The notes beneath the pieces are model-generated. The model was not told the DNA's origin. It ran no database searches and was given only the letters and a program-made list of their open reading frames with translations. Both the position numbers and the translations under genes were made by a program. A stretch of 64,000 bases of DNA, taken from the NCBI GenBank assembly GCA_029203105.1, contig CP119318.1, positions 696,501-760,500 on the forward strand. The letters are read 5' to 3'. Positions 1-10,128 of this stretch are shown here, piece after piece. Position 1 is the first letter of the stretch, and each line of letters opens with the position of its first letter. This DNA comes from Candidatus Kaistia colombiensis. GTDB lineage: Bacteria; Pseudomonadota; Alphaproteobacteria; Rhizobiales; Kaistiaceae.

Positions 1-570
1 AAAGGCCATGCCGAGCGGCTGATGCCGGAGATCGCGGCGCTCCTGGCCGAGGCCGGACTGGCGCCGGCCAGTCTGGGCCGCATCGTCGTTTCGGTTGGTC
101 CCGGCTCCTTCACCGGCCTGCGCGTCGGGATTTCGGCGGCGCGCGGTCTCGCGCTCGTCCATCGCATTCCCGTGATCGGCGTCGGCACGTTGCACATCCA
201 TGCGGCGCATGCGGCGCGCGAGCGCGGGGAGGGCGGCGAACGACCGATCCTGGCGCTGCTGCCGGCGCGTGGCGACGAGCTCTACGGCCAGCTCTTTTCC
301 GCGACGGCGGAGCCGATCGGCGAGGCGGTGCTCGAATCCGTGCCCTTCTTCGACGATCTGGCGGCGAAGGCGGGCGCCGATCTGGCGGGCGCCGGCGCGC
401 TGCGCCTCGCGCCGGTGGGTCGCGTCATCCATGCCCGCTCGGCTCCCGATATCGCTACCCTGCTGGAGCTGGGCGCGGCGCTCGATCCTGCCGATCATCC
501 GCCAAAGCCGCTCTATGTCCGGCCGCCCGACGCTAAGCCGCAGCTTCACAAGGGAATTGCGCGCCGATGA
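1..570 (+). CDS. tsaB: TsaB, tRNA t6A37 threonylcarbamoyl transferase complex subunit (5' truncated)
   Basis: The reading frame is open from base 1 and begins inside the protein with GHAERLMP, a sequence typical of TsaB, so the start codon and roughly the first 35-40 residues lie outside the window. The next 180 residues contain the GPGSFTGLRVG segment of the actin-like ASKHA fold. TsaB is the inactive partner that holds TsaD and TsaE in the complex that makes N6-threonylcarbamoyladenosine in ANN-decoding tRNAs. Its stop overlaps the rimI start (ATGA), the usual tsaB-rimI coupling. The TsaE partner is encoded separately at 32.8 kb. Confidence 0.93.
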   Translation, partial: KGHAERLMPEIAALLAEAGLAPASLGRIVVSVGPGSFTGLRVGISAARGLALVHRIPVIGVGTLHIHAAHAARERGEGGERPILALLPARGDELYGQLFSATAEPIGEAVLESVPFFDDLAAKAGADLAGAGALRLAPVGRVIHARSAPDIATLLELGAALDPADHPPKPLYVRPPDAKPQLHKGIARR

Positions 571-1055
571 TGGATCTGTTGCTGCGGCCTCGCATCATCC
601 TCGACGCCGCCGAGCCGGCCGATATCGATGCGTTGGCCGACATCCATGCTGCCGGCTTCCGCCGCGGCTGGAGCGCCGACGAGATCGATGGCCTGATCGC
701 AGACAAGACGGTGACCAGCCACGTATTGCGGCGTGAATCGCTGTTCGGCACCCGCCGGCCGCAGGGCTTCATCCTGATCCGGACGGTCGCCGACCAGGCC
801 GAGGTGCTGACCATCGCGGTGACGCCCGCCGCGCGCGGCCGTGGCTATGGCCGGATGCTGATGGAGGCGGCGCTGCGCGCGCTCTACCGCGAGCTGGTGC
901 CGGAAATCTTCCTGGAGGTCGACGAGAACAATGCGAGCGCGGTGTCCCTCTACCGCTCGCTGGGATTTGTCGAAGTGGGCCGCCGAAAGGGCTACTATGC
1001 TGGGGACCATGGTCCGGGTGGAACGGCGCTGGTCTTGCGCCTGCAACTGCGGTGA
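567..1055 (+). CDS. rimI: RimI, ribosomal protein S18 alanine N-acetyltransferase
   Basis: This is a GNAT-fold protein of 162 residues. The acetyl-CoA pyrophosphate loop RGRGYG lies at residues 90-95, and the C-terminal NNASAVSLYRSLGF segment is the common GNAT motif. RimI acetylates the N-terminal alanine of ribosomal protein S18. The start overlaps the tsaB stop by four bases, so the two are translationally coupled, as in many proteobacteria. A second ATG lies three bases downstream and could equally be used. Family membership is clear from motif and context; the exact acetylation target is inferred from synteny. Confidence 0.9.
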   Translation: MMDLLLRPRIILDAAEPADIDALADIHAAGFRRGWSADEIDGLIADKTVTSHVLRRESLFGTRRPQGFILIRTVADQAEVLTIAVTPAARGRGYGRMLMEAALRALYRELVPEIFLEVDENNASAVSLYRSLGFVEVGRRKGYYAGDHGPGGTALVLRLQLR

Positions 1056-1085
1056 AGGTCGAGTTTTGTATGAAGGGGGCAGGAG

Positions 1086-1541
1086 ATGAGCGTGACGCCT
1101 GAGGTGCAGCATCCGACAACCCTTGAGGACGCCTGCGTCGAGAAGGGCATGCGCATGACCGAGCAGCGCCGCGTCATCGCGCGGGTGCTCGACGCGGCCA
1201 CCGACCATCCCGATGTCGAGGAAGTCTATCGTCGCGCCTCGGCGATTGATCCGCGCATCTCGATTTCGACCGTCTATCGGACCGTGAAGCTGTTCGAGGA
1301 CGCCGGCATGATCGAGCGCCACGATTTTCGCGACGGCCGCAGCCGCTATGAGGCGGTTTCCGAAGAGCACCACGACCACCTGATCGACCTGCGCAGCGGC
1401 GATGTCATCGAGTTCCGCAGCGAGGAGATCGAGGCGCTGCAGGAATTGATCGCCCGGCGGCTCGGCTACCGGCTCGTCGACCATCGGCTCGAGCTCTATG
1501 CCGTGCCGATCGACGACAAGACGTCGAAGGGCCGCCTCTGA
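1086..1541 (+). CDS. Fur-family metalloregulator, probably Mur (manganese-responsive)
   Basis: A 151-residue Fur-family repressor: an N-terminal winged helix (about residues 15-85, with the ISISTVYRTVKLF recognition region) and a C-terminal dimerisation and metal-binding domain containing HHDH at residues 95-98. The CxxC structural zinc motifs of classical Fur are absent (LRSGD replaces the usual LDCG region), as in the Mur branch of Hyphomicrobiales. In those bacteria the gene between rimI and plsC is normally mur, which represses manganese uptake. It could still act as an iron-responsive Fur, so no symbol is assigned. The last base of its stop codon is the first base of the plsC start codon. 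Confidence 0.88.
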   Translation: MSVTPEVQHPTTLEDACVEKGMRMTEQRRVIARVLDAATDHPDVEEVYRRASAIDPRISISTVYRTVKLFEDAGMIERHDFRDGRSRYEAVSEEHHDHLIDLRSGDVIEFRSEEIEALQELIARRLGYRLVDHRLELYAVPIDDKTSKGRL

Positions 1542-2386
1542 TGGGGCGGCTCCGGCTCGCCGCCATGCTGGCGGGCCTGCTTTTGACGACGCTGGTCCTG
1601 CTGCCGGTACAGCTCTTCGCAATCCGGTTCCGGCCGCAACTTGCCGCCCGCGTTCCGATGTGGTGGCAGCGGGTCGCGGCGCGCTGTCTCGGACTGCGGG
1701 TGCGCGTCGAGGGGACGCCGGCCACGGATCGGCCGCTCTTGATCGTCGCCAACCACGTTTCCTGGGTCGACATCGTTACCCTCGGCAGCTTGCTGCCGGT
1801 ATCCTTCATCGCCAAGAGCGAGGTCGGCGGCTGGCCGGTGGTGAAATGGCTGGCGCGCCTCCAGCGCAGCGTCTTCATCGATCGCACGCGCCGTACGGCG
1901 ACCGCCGCCGCCAATAGCGCCATTGCCGCGCGCTTGGCCGGCGACGAGGCGCTGGTGCTGTTCGCCGAAGGGACGACCGGTGACGGAATCGCGGTTTTGC
2001 CGTTCCGCAGCGCGCTGGTCGGCGCCGCGCGCGAGGCGAGCGGCGGCGACCGGCCGATCACGGTTCAGCCCGTCGCCGTCGTCTATGTCGGCTTTCAGGG
2101 CCTGCCGATCGACCGCTCGCGCATGGCCGAAATCGCCTGGCACGGCGACATGGACCTGGCGCCGCATCTGGTCGGCTTGATCGAGATCGGCGCCGTCGAC
2201 GCGGTGGTCGCCTTCGGCCGTCCGATCGTGTTCGGGCCGGAGGTCGACCGCAAGCAGGTGGCGGCATCAGCCGAAGCGGAAGTGCGCGCCATGGTGCGCT
2301 CGATCCGCTCGCGCGGACTGAAGAACATCACCGTCACCGCGCCGTCACCGGAAGCGCCTATTCTCAGCGAGGCAGAAAGCGGATAG
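1541..2386 (+). CDS. plsC: 1-acyl-sn-glycerol-3-phosphate acyltransferase (PlsC family)
   Basis: A 281-residue membrane acyltransferase that makes phosphatidic acid from lysophosphatidic acid. An N-terminal hydrophobic segment (about residues 5-28) precedes the catalytic HX4D motif NHVSWVD, with His72 and Asp77. The substrate-binding block FAEGTT is at residues 141-146. It follows the Fur-family gene with a one-base overlap (TGATG) and so belongs to the same transcript. Members of this family in alphaproteobacteria can also acylate ornithine lipids (OlsA), so the acceptor is not certain. The PlsC role is preferred because of the synteny. Confidence 0.88.
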   Translation: MGRLRLAAMLAGLLLTTLVLLPVQLFAIRFRPQLAARVPMWWQRVAARCLGLRVRVEGTPATDRPLLIVANHVSWVDIVTLGSLLPVSFIAKSEVGGWPVVKWLARLQRSVFIDRTRRTATAAANSAIAARLAGDEALVLFAEGTTGDGIAVLPFRSALVGAAREASGGDRPITVQPVAVVYVGFQGLPIDRSRMAEIAWHGDMDLAPHLVGLIEIGAVDAVVAFGRPIVFGPEVDRKQVAASAEAEVRAMVRSIRSRGLKNITVTAPSPEAPILSEAESG

Positions 2387-2463
2387 GAAGGGGCAGGCGA
2401 CGGCGGGTCATCCGCCGGAAGCGATCGTGCCAAGCCGAACCGTGGCGGTAGATAACCGGATCA

Positions 2464-3870
2464 ATGACCGGAACCCAAGAAAAGAAGCGCGTCTTCATCA
2501 AGACTTATGGTTGCCAGATGAACGTCTACGATTCCGATCGTATGGCGGATGCCTTGGCAAGCGATGGCTACGAAGCGACCGACAAGGTCGATGACGCCGA
2601 CCTCGTCCTCCTCAATACCTGTCATATCCGCGAGAAGGCGGCCGAGAAGGTGTATTCCGAACTCGGGCGCCTGCGCGTGATGAAGGAAGAGGCGGCGCGG
2701 GGCGGCCGTGCCGTGACCATTGGCGTCACTGGCTGCGTCGCCCAGGCCGAAGGGGCCGAGATCGCCCGGCGCGCGCCGGTGGTCGATCTGGTCGTCGGGC
2801 CGCAATCCTATCAGCACCTGCCGCAGCTGCTGCGCGACGTCGCCGGCGGCAAGCGGGCGGTGGAGACCGAATTCGCGCTGGCCGAGAAGTTCGAGCGCCT
2901 GCCGGCGCCGACTCGCGAGCGGACGCGGGCGCGCGGCGTCACCGCCTTCCTCACCATCCAGGAAGGCTGCGACAAGTTCTGCACCTTCTGCGTCGTCCCC
3001 TACACGCGCGGCGCCGAGGTGTCCCGCCCGGTCGATAGGATCGTCGCCGAGGCCGAGCGACTGGCGGATGCCGGCGTGCGCGAGGTGACGCTGCTCGGCC
3101 AGAACGTCAACGCCTGGCACGGCATTGGCAGCGATGGCCGCGAATGGGGCCTCGGCCAGCTGCTCTATCGCCTGGCAGAGATCCCCGGCCTCGACCGGCT
3201 GCGCTATACGACCAGCCATCCCCGCGACATGGACGACGCGCTGATCGAGGCGCATCGCGACCTGCCGGCGCTGATGCCCTATCTGCACCTGCCGGTGCAG
3301 GCCGGGTCCGACCGGATCCTCGCCGCGATGAACCGCAAGCACAAGGCGGACGATTATCTCCGCCTGGTCGACCGCATCCGCACCACGCGTTCGGACATCG
3401 CCCTTTCCTCCGACTTCATCGTCGGTTTCCCCGGCGAGACCGACGAGGATTTCGAGGCGACGATGCGCCTGGTCGAGACGGTCGGCTATGCCGCCGCCTA
3501 TTCGTTCAAGTACAGCCCGCGCCCGGGAACGCCGGCGGCGAACCGAGACGGTCATGTCGACGACCGGCGGATGTCGGAGCGCCTGTCGCGTCTTCAGGCG
3601 CTCATTCTCGATCAGCAGACCGCCTTCAATCGCTCCCGCGTCGGCACGGCGATGGATGTCCTGTTCGAGAAGGCGGGCCGCATGCCCGGCCAGCTGATGG
3701 GCCGCTCGCCCTATCTGCAGGCGGTACTGGTCGATGCCGACGAAAGCCACATCGGCACGATTGGCCGGGTCGTCATAGACGCCCTTGGTTCAAATTCCCT
3801 GTTTGGCACTCTGGTCGAGCCGGATATCCGGACGGCCGCGACACGCAGCACCGTGGAGGTCATTACGTGA
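2464..3870 (+). CDS. miaB: MiaB, tRNA-2-methylthio-N6-dimethylallyladenosine synthase
   Basis: A radical-SAM methylthiotransferase of 468 residues. The N-terminal UPF0004 domain carries the auxiliary cluster cysteines Cys17, Cys53 and Cys91. The radical-SAM CX3CX2C motif is at Cys169, Cys173 and Cys176. A C-terminal TRAM domain covers roughly residues 390-455. MiaB adds the 2-methylthio group to i6A37 of tRNAs that read UNN codons. The stop shares GTGA with the phoH start. Length and all six cysteines match the family. Confidence 0.97.
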   Translation: MTGTQEKKRVFIKTYGCQMNVYDSDRMADALASDGYEATDKVDDADLVLLNTCHIREKAAEKVYSELGRLRVMKEEAARGGRAVTIGVTGCVAQAEGAEIARRAPVVDLVVGPQSYQHLPQLLRDVAGGKRAVETEFALAEKFERLPAPTRERTRARGVTAFLTIQEGCDKFCTFCVVPYTRGAEVSRPVDRIVAEAERLADAGVREVTLLGQNVNAWHGIGSDGREWGLGQLLYRLAEIPGLDRLRYTTSHPRDMDDALIEAHRDLPALMPYLHLPVQAGSDRILAAMNRKHKADDYLRLVDRIRTTRSDIALSSDFIVGFPGETDEDFEATMRLVETVGYAAAYSFKYSPRPGTPAANRDGHVDDRRMSERLSRLQALILDQQTAFNRSRVGTAMDVLFEKAGRMPGQLMGRSPYLQAVLVDADESHIGTIGRVVIDALGSNSLFGTLVEPDIRTAATRSTVEVIT

Positions 3871-4952
3871 ATGCACGCTCCCATACGCCGCCCGGAGTGC
3901 CGGGTGGCCGCGCCGCCGACATATCGCACGCATCCGACATCACCCATGTCGTGATCGCCTTCGACGACAACCGGCTGGCGAGCGAGCTCCTTGGCCAGTT
4001 CGACCAGAACCTCGCCATCATCGAGCAGAAGCTCGGCGTCGAGGCGGTGGCGCGCGGCAATCAGGTGACGGTCCGTGGCCGTCCGGAAGCGTGCGCGCAG
4101 GCGCGCCTGGCGCTCGATCTGCTCTATGTCCGCCTGCAGCAGGGCCATGAAGTCGGCCCGGCCGATGTCGAGGGCGCCATCCGCATGGCGGTTGCTGATG
4201 ACGAACAATTGAGCCTGCCCAGCCTGGAGCCGAAGGGCCGGCTGGCCATGGCGCAGATCTCGACCCGCCGCCGCACCGTGATGGCCCGCAATCCGGCCCA
4301 GGACGCCTATATCCGCGCGATGGACCGGGCCGAGCTTGTCTTCGGCATGGGCCCGGCCGGCACCGGCAAGACCTATCTCGCGGTCGCCTATGCCGCCGCC
4401 CTGATCGAGCGTGGCGATGTCTCGCGGCTGATCCTGTCGCGGCCGGCCGTCGAGGCCGGCGAGCGCCTCGGCTTCCTGCCTGGCGACATGAAGGAGAAGG
4501 TCGATCCCTATCTCCGCCCGCTCTACGACGCGCTCTACGACATGATGCCGCCCGACAAGGTCGAGCGCGGCCTCACCTCCGGCATGATCGAAGTCGCCCC
4601 GCTCGCTTTTATGCGCGGCAGGACGCTGGCGAATGCCGTCGTCATTCTCGACGAGGCGCAGAACACCACCTCTATGCAGATGAAGATGTTCCTGACCCGT
4701 CTTGGCGAGGGCTCGCGCATGATCGTCACCGGCGACCCGACGCAGGTCGATCTGCCGCCGGGCCAGGTTTCCGGACTTGCCGAGGCGAGCGAATTGCTGC
4801 GCGACGTCCCCGGCATCGTCCAGATCAAGTTCACCGATGTCGACGTCGTGCGCCATCCGCTCGTCGGTCGCATCGTGCGCGCCTATGACAAGGCGCCGCC
4901 CCGCCCGGTCAATCTGCCGGCGCGCGGAACCCGTTCCGGAGGTCAGGCATGA
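3867..4952 (+). CDS. PhoH-like ATPase (YbeZ)
   Basis: A 361-residue PhoH-family P-loop ATPase with GMGPAGTGKT (residues 160-169) as Walker A and VVILDEAQNT as Walker B. An N-terminal KH-like RNA-binding region covers about residues 25-115. The same frame is open well upstream inside miaB, but the GTG at 3867 overlapping the miaB stop gives the normal family length and N-terminus. In proteobacteria this gene is paired with ybeY, and the encoded protein interacts with YbeY in rRNA processing and stress. Its stop overlaps the ybeY start (ATGA). Confidence 0.92.
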   Translation: MNARSHTPPGVPGGRAADISHASDITHVVIAFDDNRLASELLGQFDQNLAIIEQKLGVEAVARGNQVTVRGRPEACAQARLALDLLYVRLQQGHEVGPADVEGAIRMAVADDEQLSLPSLEPKGRLAMAQISTRRRTVMARNPAQDAYIRAMDRAELVFGMGPAGTGKTYLAVAYAAALIERGDVSRLILSRPAVEAGERLGFLPGDMKEKVDPYLRPLYDALYDMMPPDKVERGLTSGMIEVAPLAFMRGRTLANAVVILDEAQNTTSMQMKMFLTRLGEGSRMIVTGDPTQVDLPPGQVSGLAEASELLRDVPGIVQIKFTDVDVVRHPLVGRIVRAYDKAPPRPVNLPARGTRSGGQA

Positions 4953-5446
4953 GCATTGATGCCGTGCCGATCGCGATCGACCTGCTGGTCGAGGCCGGCG
5001 ACTGGCCCGAGGAGGATCAGCTTGCCCGTCTCGTGGCGCAGGCGGTCGAGGCGAGCTTTGCCGTTGGCCATCTTCCCGCCGTCAAGGGATCCGAACTCTC
5101 GGTCGTCTTCACCGACGACGAGCATGTCCGCCAGCTTAACGCCGATTACCGCGACAAGGACAAGGCGACCAACGTCCTGTCCTTTCCCGGCAGCCCGCCG
5201 GATTCCAAGCGATTCGGTCCGCTGCTCGGCGATATCGTGGTTGCACGTGAAACAGTGGTCGCCGAAGCTGCCGAGCAGGGGCTGGCATTCGAGGACCATC
5301 TGACCCATCTGGTGGTGCACGGGTTGCTTCACCTCTTCGGGCATGATCATCTGGAGGATGACGAAGCGGAACGCATGGAGTCTTTGGAGACGGAGATCCT
5401 GGCCCGCCTCGGCATCGCCGACCCCTATGCCGAACCTCTGCTGTGA
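4949..5446 (+). CDS. ybeY: YbeY, endoribonuclease for rRNA maturation
   Basis: A 165-residue UPF0054 metalloprotein. The zinc-binding signature HGLLHLFGHDH spans residues 124-134, with His124, His128 and His134 as ligands. NVLSFP in the middle of the protein is also family-typical. YbeY takes part in 16S rRNA 3'-end maturation and 70S quality control. It lies between the PhoH-like ATPase and the CBS-domain CorC-like gene, the canonical ybeZ-ybeY-ybeX-lnt arrangement, and overlaps the upstream stop by four bases. Confidence 0.96.
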   Translation: MSIDAVPIAIDLLVEAGDWPEEDQLARLVAQAVEASFAVGHLPAVKGSELSVVFTDDEHVRQLNADYRDKDKATNVLSFPGSPPDSKRFGPLLGDIVVARETVVAEAAEQGLAFEDHLTHLVVHGLLHLFGHDHLEDDEAERMESLETEILARLGIADPYAEPLL

Positions 5447-5482
5447 TGGCGGCGACCGATAGACCCTGACAAACGACGGACG

Positions 5483-6460
5483 ATGAGTGATACCGAGACG
5501 CCTGGTTCGAGCGCTGAATCGAACCCCGAGCCCCAGAGTAGTCAGACCGCCGCGCCTGACCTGCGCGAGGTCGAGCGTGCCCCCGAAAGCTGGCTGGATC
5601 GTATCCGCCAGGCAGTCGGCCTCAAGGTCGCCGGCTCGCTCCGGGATGATATCGAAGATGCGCTCGATGCGGGCGAGGCGGACAATACCTTCTCCGCCGA
5701 AGAGCGCCGCATGCTGCGCAACATCCTGCACCTGCGGGAGGTCCGCGTCGACGACGTGATGATTCCGCGCGCCGACATCCTCGCCCTCGATGTCGACCAG
5801 ACGATCGGCGAGGCGGTCGCAGCCTTCCGCGATTCCGGTCATTCGCGCATGCCCGTCTACCGGGAGACCCTCGATGACCCGATCGGCATGGTCCACATCA
5901 AGGATTTGATGGACTACATGATGTCGACGGCCTCGACGGATGCCGGGCTGGATCTCACTCGCGTCGACCTCAACACCCATCTCGGCGAGACGACGGTTGT
6001 ACGCGAGGTGCTGTTCGTGCCGCCCTCCATGCCGGCCGCGACCTTGCTTTCGACCATGCAGGCGAAGCGCGTGCAGATGGCGGTGGTTATCGACGAATAC
6101 GGCGGCACCGATGGGCTGGTCTCGCTGGAGGATGTCGTCGAAATCGTCTTCGGCGATATCGAGGACGAACATGACAATGAAGCGCCGATGATCACCCGCG
6201 AGGCCGACGGCTCCTATCTCGCGGATGCGCGCGCCGATCTCGATGACCTTGAAGCGACGCTGGGCACCCGTCTCGATCTCGGTTCCGAGCACGACGACGT
6301 CGATACGTTGGGCGGGGTAGTCTTCACGCTGCTGGGGCGGATTCCGGCGATCGGCGAACAGATCGAGGTGCCGGGTGGGCTGCAGTTCGAGATCCTCGAA
6401 TCCGATCCGCGCCGGGTGAAGCGCCTGCGCATTCGCCGGCCCGACGCCGCAGCGGCTTGA
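5483..6460 (+). CDS. CorC/TlyC-family CBS-domain protein (YbeX)
   Basis: A 325-residue soluble member of the hemolysin C/CorC family. A charged N-terminal segment is followed by two CBS repeats (about residues 88-225, beginning VRVDDVMIPRADI). The C-terminal CorC_HlyC domain, about residues 240-320, includes the SYLADARADLDDLE stretch. No transmembrane DUF21 domain is present, so this is the YbeX type. The family has been linked to magnesium/cobalt export and to ribosome and heat-shock phenotypes; the molecular function is not settled. It lies between ybeY and lnt. Confidence 0.9.
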   Translation: MSDTETPGSSAESNPEPQSSQTAAPDLREVERAPESWLDRIRQAVGLKVAGSLRDDIEDALDAGEADNTFSAEERRMLRNILHLREVRVDDVMIPRADILALDVDQTIGEAVAAFRDSGHSRMPVYRETLDDPIGMVHIKDLMDYMMSTASTDAGLDLTRVDLNTHLGETTVVREVLFVPPSMPAATLLSTMQAKRVQMAVVIDEYGGTDGLVSLEDVVEIVFGDIEDEHDNEAPMITREADGSYLADARADLDDLEATLGTRLDLGSEHDDVDTLGGVVFTLLGRIPAIGEQIEVPGGLQFEILESDPRRVKRLRIRRPDAAAA

Positions 6461-6529
6461 CCGCCGGGCGGCGCTCCCGCATCCCTCGTTTCCGCGCCTA
6501 GGCGCCGTCGATTCGCGATCCGGGAGACC

Positions 6530-8161
6530 ATGGCCTTTCGCTCGAACAGTCTGGCGGCCTCGGACCGGCCTCGCTCCACGCCGCTGACGCGAGGCTGGCA
6601 CCGGGTCGCCCTCGCCATTCTCGCCGGTGCCGGCTCGGCCCTGGCCCTGCCGCCGCTTGGCTGGTTTCCCATTCTCTGGATCACGCTGCCCGTCTTCGTC
6701 CTGCTGCTGGACAGCGCGCCGGCGCGCGCGGGCGTGTCCGCGCGTTTCCGCTCCGGCTTCGCCGTCGGCTGGAATTTCGGCTTCGGCTACTTCGTCGGCG
6801 GGCTCTGGTGGATCGGCGCCGCCTTTCTGGTTGATGCGCGCACCTTCGCCTGGCTGATGCCGGCGGCGGTGCTCGCCCTGCCGGCCGGCCTGGCGCTGTT
6901 CTGGGGCTTTGGCGCTGGGATCGCGCGCGTCGTCTGGCCACGCGGCTGGCCGCGCATCGTCATCCTGGCCGTCGCCCTGAGCCTGGCCGAGTGGTTGCGC
7001 GGTCATGTCCTGACCGGTTTTCCGTGGAATGCCTTCGGCTATGCGATGATGCCGGTGCCGGTGATGATGCAGGTGGCATCGCTGATCGGCGTCTGGGGGG
7101 TGACATTCCTAGCCTTTCTCGTCGCCGCGGCGCCGATCCTGTGGTTTAGCCGCGATCCCCGCTGCCGGATTGCCGATCGCTGTGCCTTCTTCGTGTTCGC
7201 GGCCCTGTTTCTGGCGGATATCGCCTTTGGCGCGGCGCGATTGGCCACCGCCGAGACGGCGACCGTGCCTGGCGTGACAATTCGCCTGGTACAACCCATG
7301 ATCGCGCAGGGCGAAAAGTGGGCCTCCGGCCAGGATGACGAGATTCTCGGTCGCTATTTGAGGCTGAGTGCAACCGGGATGGAGGAGGGCAAGCCCGCTC
7401 CGTTCACCCATCTGATCTGGCCGGAGACGGCTTTTCCGTTCCTGCTCGACGAGAAACCGAACGCACTCGCCCTGATCGGGGCCTTCCTGCCCGACAACGC
7501 AACGCTGATCACCGGCGCCGCCCGCGCCGAGGCGGTCGTCGGCGAAGAAGTCGAGGCTCGGGTTTTTAACAGCCTTCAGGTCATCGATTCCGACGGGATA
7601 GTTCGGGAATCATACGATAAGGTACACCTCGTTCCATTCGGAGAGTATCTCCCTCTCGACGGCATCCTGCGGCGCTTCGGGCTGAGCCAACTGATCGCCC
7701 TGCCGGGTGGTTTTGACGCCGGACGGAGCCGGACGAGCCTCGAACTGCCCGGTGCCCCATCCTTCAGTCCACTCATTTGTTACGAGATTATCTTCCCCGG
7801 CAGCGTGGTTGACGGCTCAAATCGACCCGGATGGATGGTGAATGTCACCAATGACGGCTGGTTTGGTGACACGCCGGGCCCCTGGCAGCATTTGCATCAG
7901 GCAACCATACGGGCTGTAGAGGAGGGTATCCCTGTCGCCCGTTCTGCAAACTCGGGCGTCTCGGCAATCGTCGATCCTTACGGGAACCTTGTGGCGCATC
8001 TCGGGGTTAGCCAGACGGGCGTCCTCGACGGTGCCCTTCCAGTTGCAATAAGGCCGACAATCTATTCCAAGTATCGAGACAGTCTTTATTTCGCCTTGAT
8101 CATACTCGCACTCGTTGTGGCCTCTACTGGAAGTTTCACCCGGACTAAACAACGCAATTGA
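6530..8161 (+). CDS. lnt: Lnt, apolipoprotein N-acyltransferase
   Basis: A polytopic inner-membrane enzyme of 543 residues that adds the third acyl chain to the N-terminal cysteine of lipoproteins. Hydrophobic helices occupy about residues 25-245. A periplasmic nitrilase domain carries the catalytic triad: Glu299 (in LIWPETAFPF), Lys364 (in SYDKVHLVPFGEYLP) and Cys417 (in LICYEIIFPG). A final membrane helix is near the C-terminus. The start has a good GGGAGA ribosome-binding site. The 3' third has lower GC than the first part, without disturbing the frame. Confidence 0.96.
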   Translation: MAFRSNSLAASDRPRSTPLTRGWHRVALAILAGAGSALALPPLGWFPILWITLPVFVLLLDSAPARAGVSARFRSGFAVGWNFGFGYFVGGLWWIGAAFLVDARTFAWLMPAAVLALPAGLALFWGFGAGIARVVWPRGWPRIVILAVALSLAEWLRGHVLTGFPWNAFGYAMMPVPVMMQVASLIGVWGVTFLAFLVAAAPILWFSRDPRCRIADRCAFFVFAALFLADIAFGAARLATAETATVPGVTIRLVQPMIAQGEKWASGQDDEILGRYLRLSATGMEEGKPAPFTHLIWPETAFPFLLDEKPNALALIGAFLPDNATLITGAARAEAVVGEEVEARVFNSLQVIDSDGIVRESYDKVHLVPFGEYLPLDGILRRFGLSQLIALPGGFDAGRSRTSLELPGAPSFSPLICYEIIFPGSVVDGSNRPGWMVNVTNDGWFGDTPGPWQHLHQATIRAVEEGIPVARSANSGVSAIVDPYGNLVAHLGVSQTGVLDGALPVAIRPTIYSKYRDSLYFALIILALVVASTGSFTRTKQRN

Positions 8162-8319
8162 CAGGCAGATTGCGTAGCGGCATTTTGCGCGCGGGCGGGG
8201 CTTATTGGATCGGCGTAGCGTTCGCCGGTAGTGCGTGCAGGTACGCGGACTGGTCAGGGTCAAGGCCCTTTCTGTATTTTCCGGCCGGTGCGGCATGGGT
8301 CTAGGAGAACAAGCCGTTG

Positions 8320-8730
8320 ATGGCTAACAAGAAGCAGCCCAATCCCGTCGATACGCATGTGGGTGGGCGCGTCCGGCTCCGCCGAATGATGCAGGGCATG
8401 AGTCAGGAGAAGCTGGGCGAGAGCCTCGGCATCACGTTCCAGCAGATCCAGAAATACGAGAAGGGCACCAACCGCATCGGCGCCAGTCGCCTGCAGCACA
8501 TCGCGCAGGTGCTCGAGGTCCCGGTTTCGTTCTTTTTCGAGGATGCTCCGGGAGTCTCGGCCGAGAGCGGCTTCGCCGAATCCCGTCCGGCCGCCTTCGT
8601 CACCGACTTCCTCACCAGCACCGAAGGCCTGCAGCTGAACAAGGCCTTTGTCCGGATCAAGGACACCAAGGTGCGCCGTCGCATCGTCGAACTCGTTAGG
8701 GCGGTGGCCGGCGAAGAAACCGACGATTGA
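8320..8730 (+). CDS. XRE-family helix-turn-helix regulator
   Basis: A 136-residue protein with a Cro/C1-type HTH at about residues 14-70 (GGRVRLRRMMQGMSQEKLGE, then ITFQQIQKYEKGTNRI). A C-terminal extension with VRRRIVELVRAVA is typical of this family in alphaproteobacteria. Related regulators between lnt and metK are conserved across Hyphomicrobiales; the target genes are not evident from the sequence. AGGAG at 8303-8307 serves the ATG at 8320 or a TTG three bases earlier. Confidence 0.92.
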   Translation: MANKKQPNPVDTHVGGRVRLRRMMQGMSQEKLGESLGITFQQIQKYEKGTNRIGASRLQHIAQVLEVPVSFFFEDAPGVSAESGFAESRPAAFVTDFLTSTEGLQLNKAFVRIKDTKVRRRIVELVRAVAGEETDD

Positions 8731-8852
8731 TCGCTTCGCCGGCTGAGGTCGCGTGACGGCGGAACGAATGAGTTCCAGCTTGCGCCAGGCCGGCCCGCGC
8801 CGGAACATTGTTCTCCGTCATCGCGGTTCCGCGCCAATGAGCCCTTTGCGGC

Positions 8853-8880
8853 TTGACCGACCGGCGGTACTGGCTAAAAA
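8853..8880 (+). promoter_or_regulatory. Candidate sigma-70 promoter for metK
   Basis: TTGACC (8853-8858) is separated by 16 bases from TAAAAA (8875-8880). The site lies 58 bases before the metK start, in the only sizeable gap between the XRE gene and metK. Assigned by consensus only; no transcript evidence is available. Confidence 0.4.
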
Positions 8881-8894
8881 AGCCATGGTAATGT

Positions 8895-8910
8895 CGGAGC
8901 ACCTGCTCCG
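8895..8910 (+). other. Short hairpin in the metK leader
   Basis: CGGAGC and GCTCCG form a 6-bp stem with an ACCT loop, followed by GCCATTTTCT. It sits in the predicted metK 5' untranslated region and could be a weak attenuator. The conserved core of SAM-II or SAM/SAH riboswitches is not recognisable here. Confidence 0.35.
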
Positions 8911-8937
8911 GCCATTTTCTGCACGGGGTCCGTTGCG

Positions 8938-10124
<1,187 letters not shown>

Positions 10125-10128
<4 letters not shown>

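Noticed and set aside
3144..3866. Upstream extension of the PhoH-like frame
   Set aside because: The frame is open through half of miaB, but the stretch shows no family similarity and lies entirely inside miaB; the GTG at 3867 gives the normal length.
8820..8937. SAM-II riboswitch upstream of metK
   Set aside because: GCTAAA and a nearby stem recall SAM-II, but the pseudoknot core and spacing could not be aligned, and TAAAAA is better explained as a -10 box.
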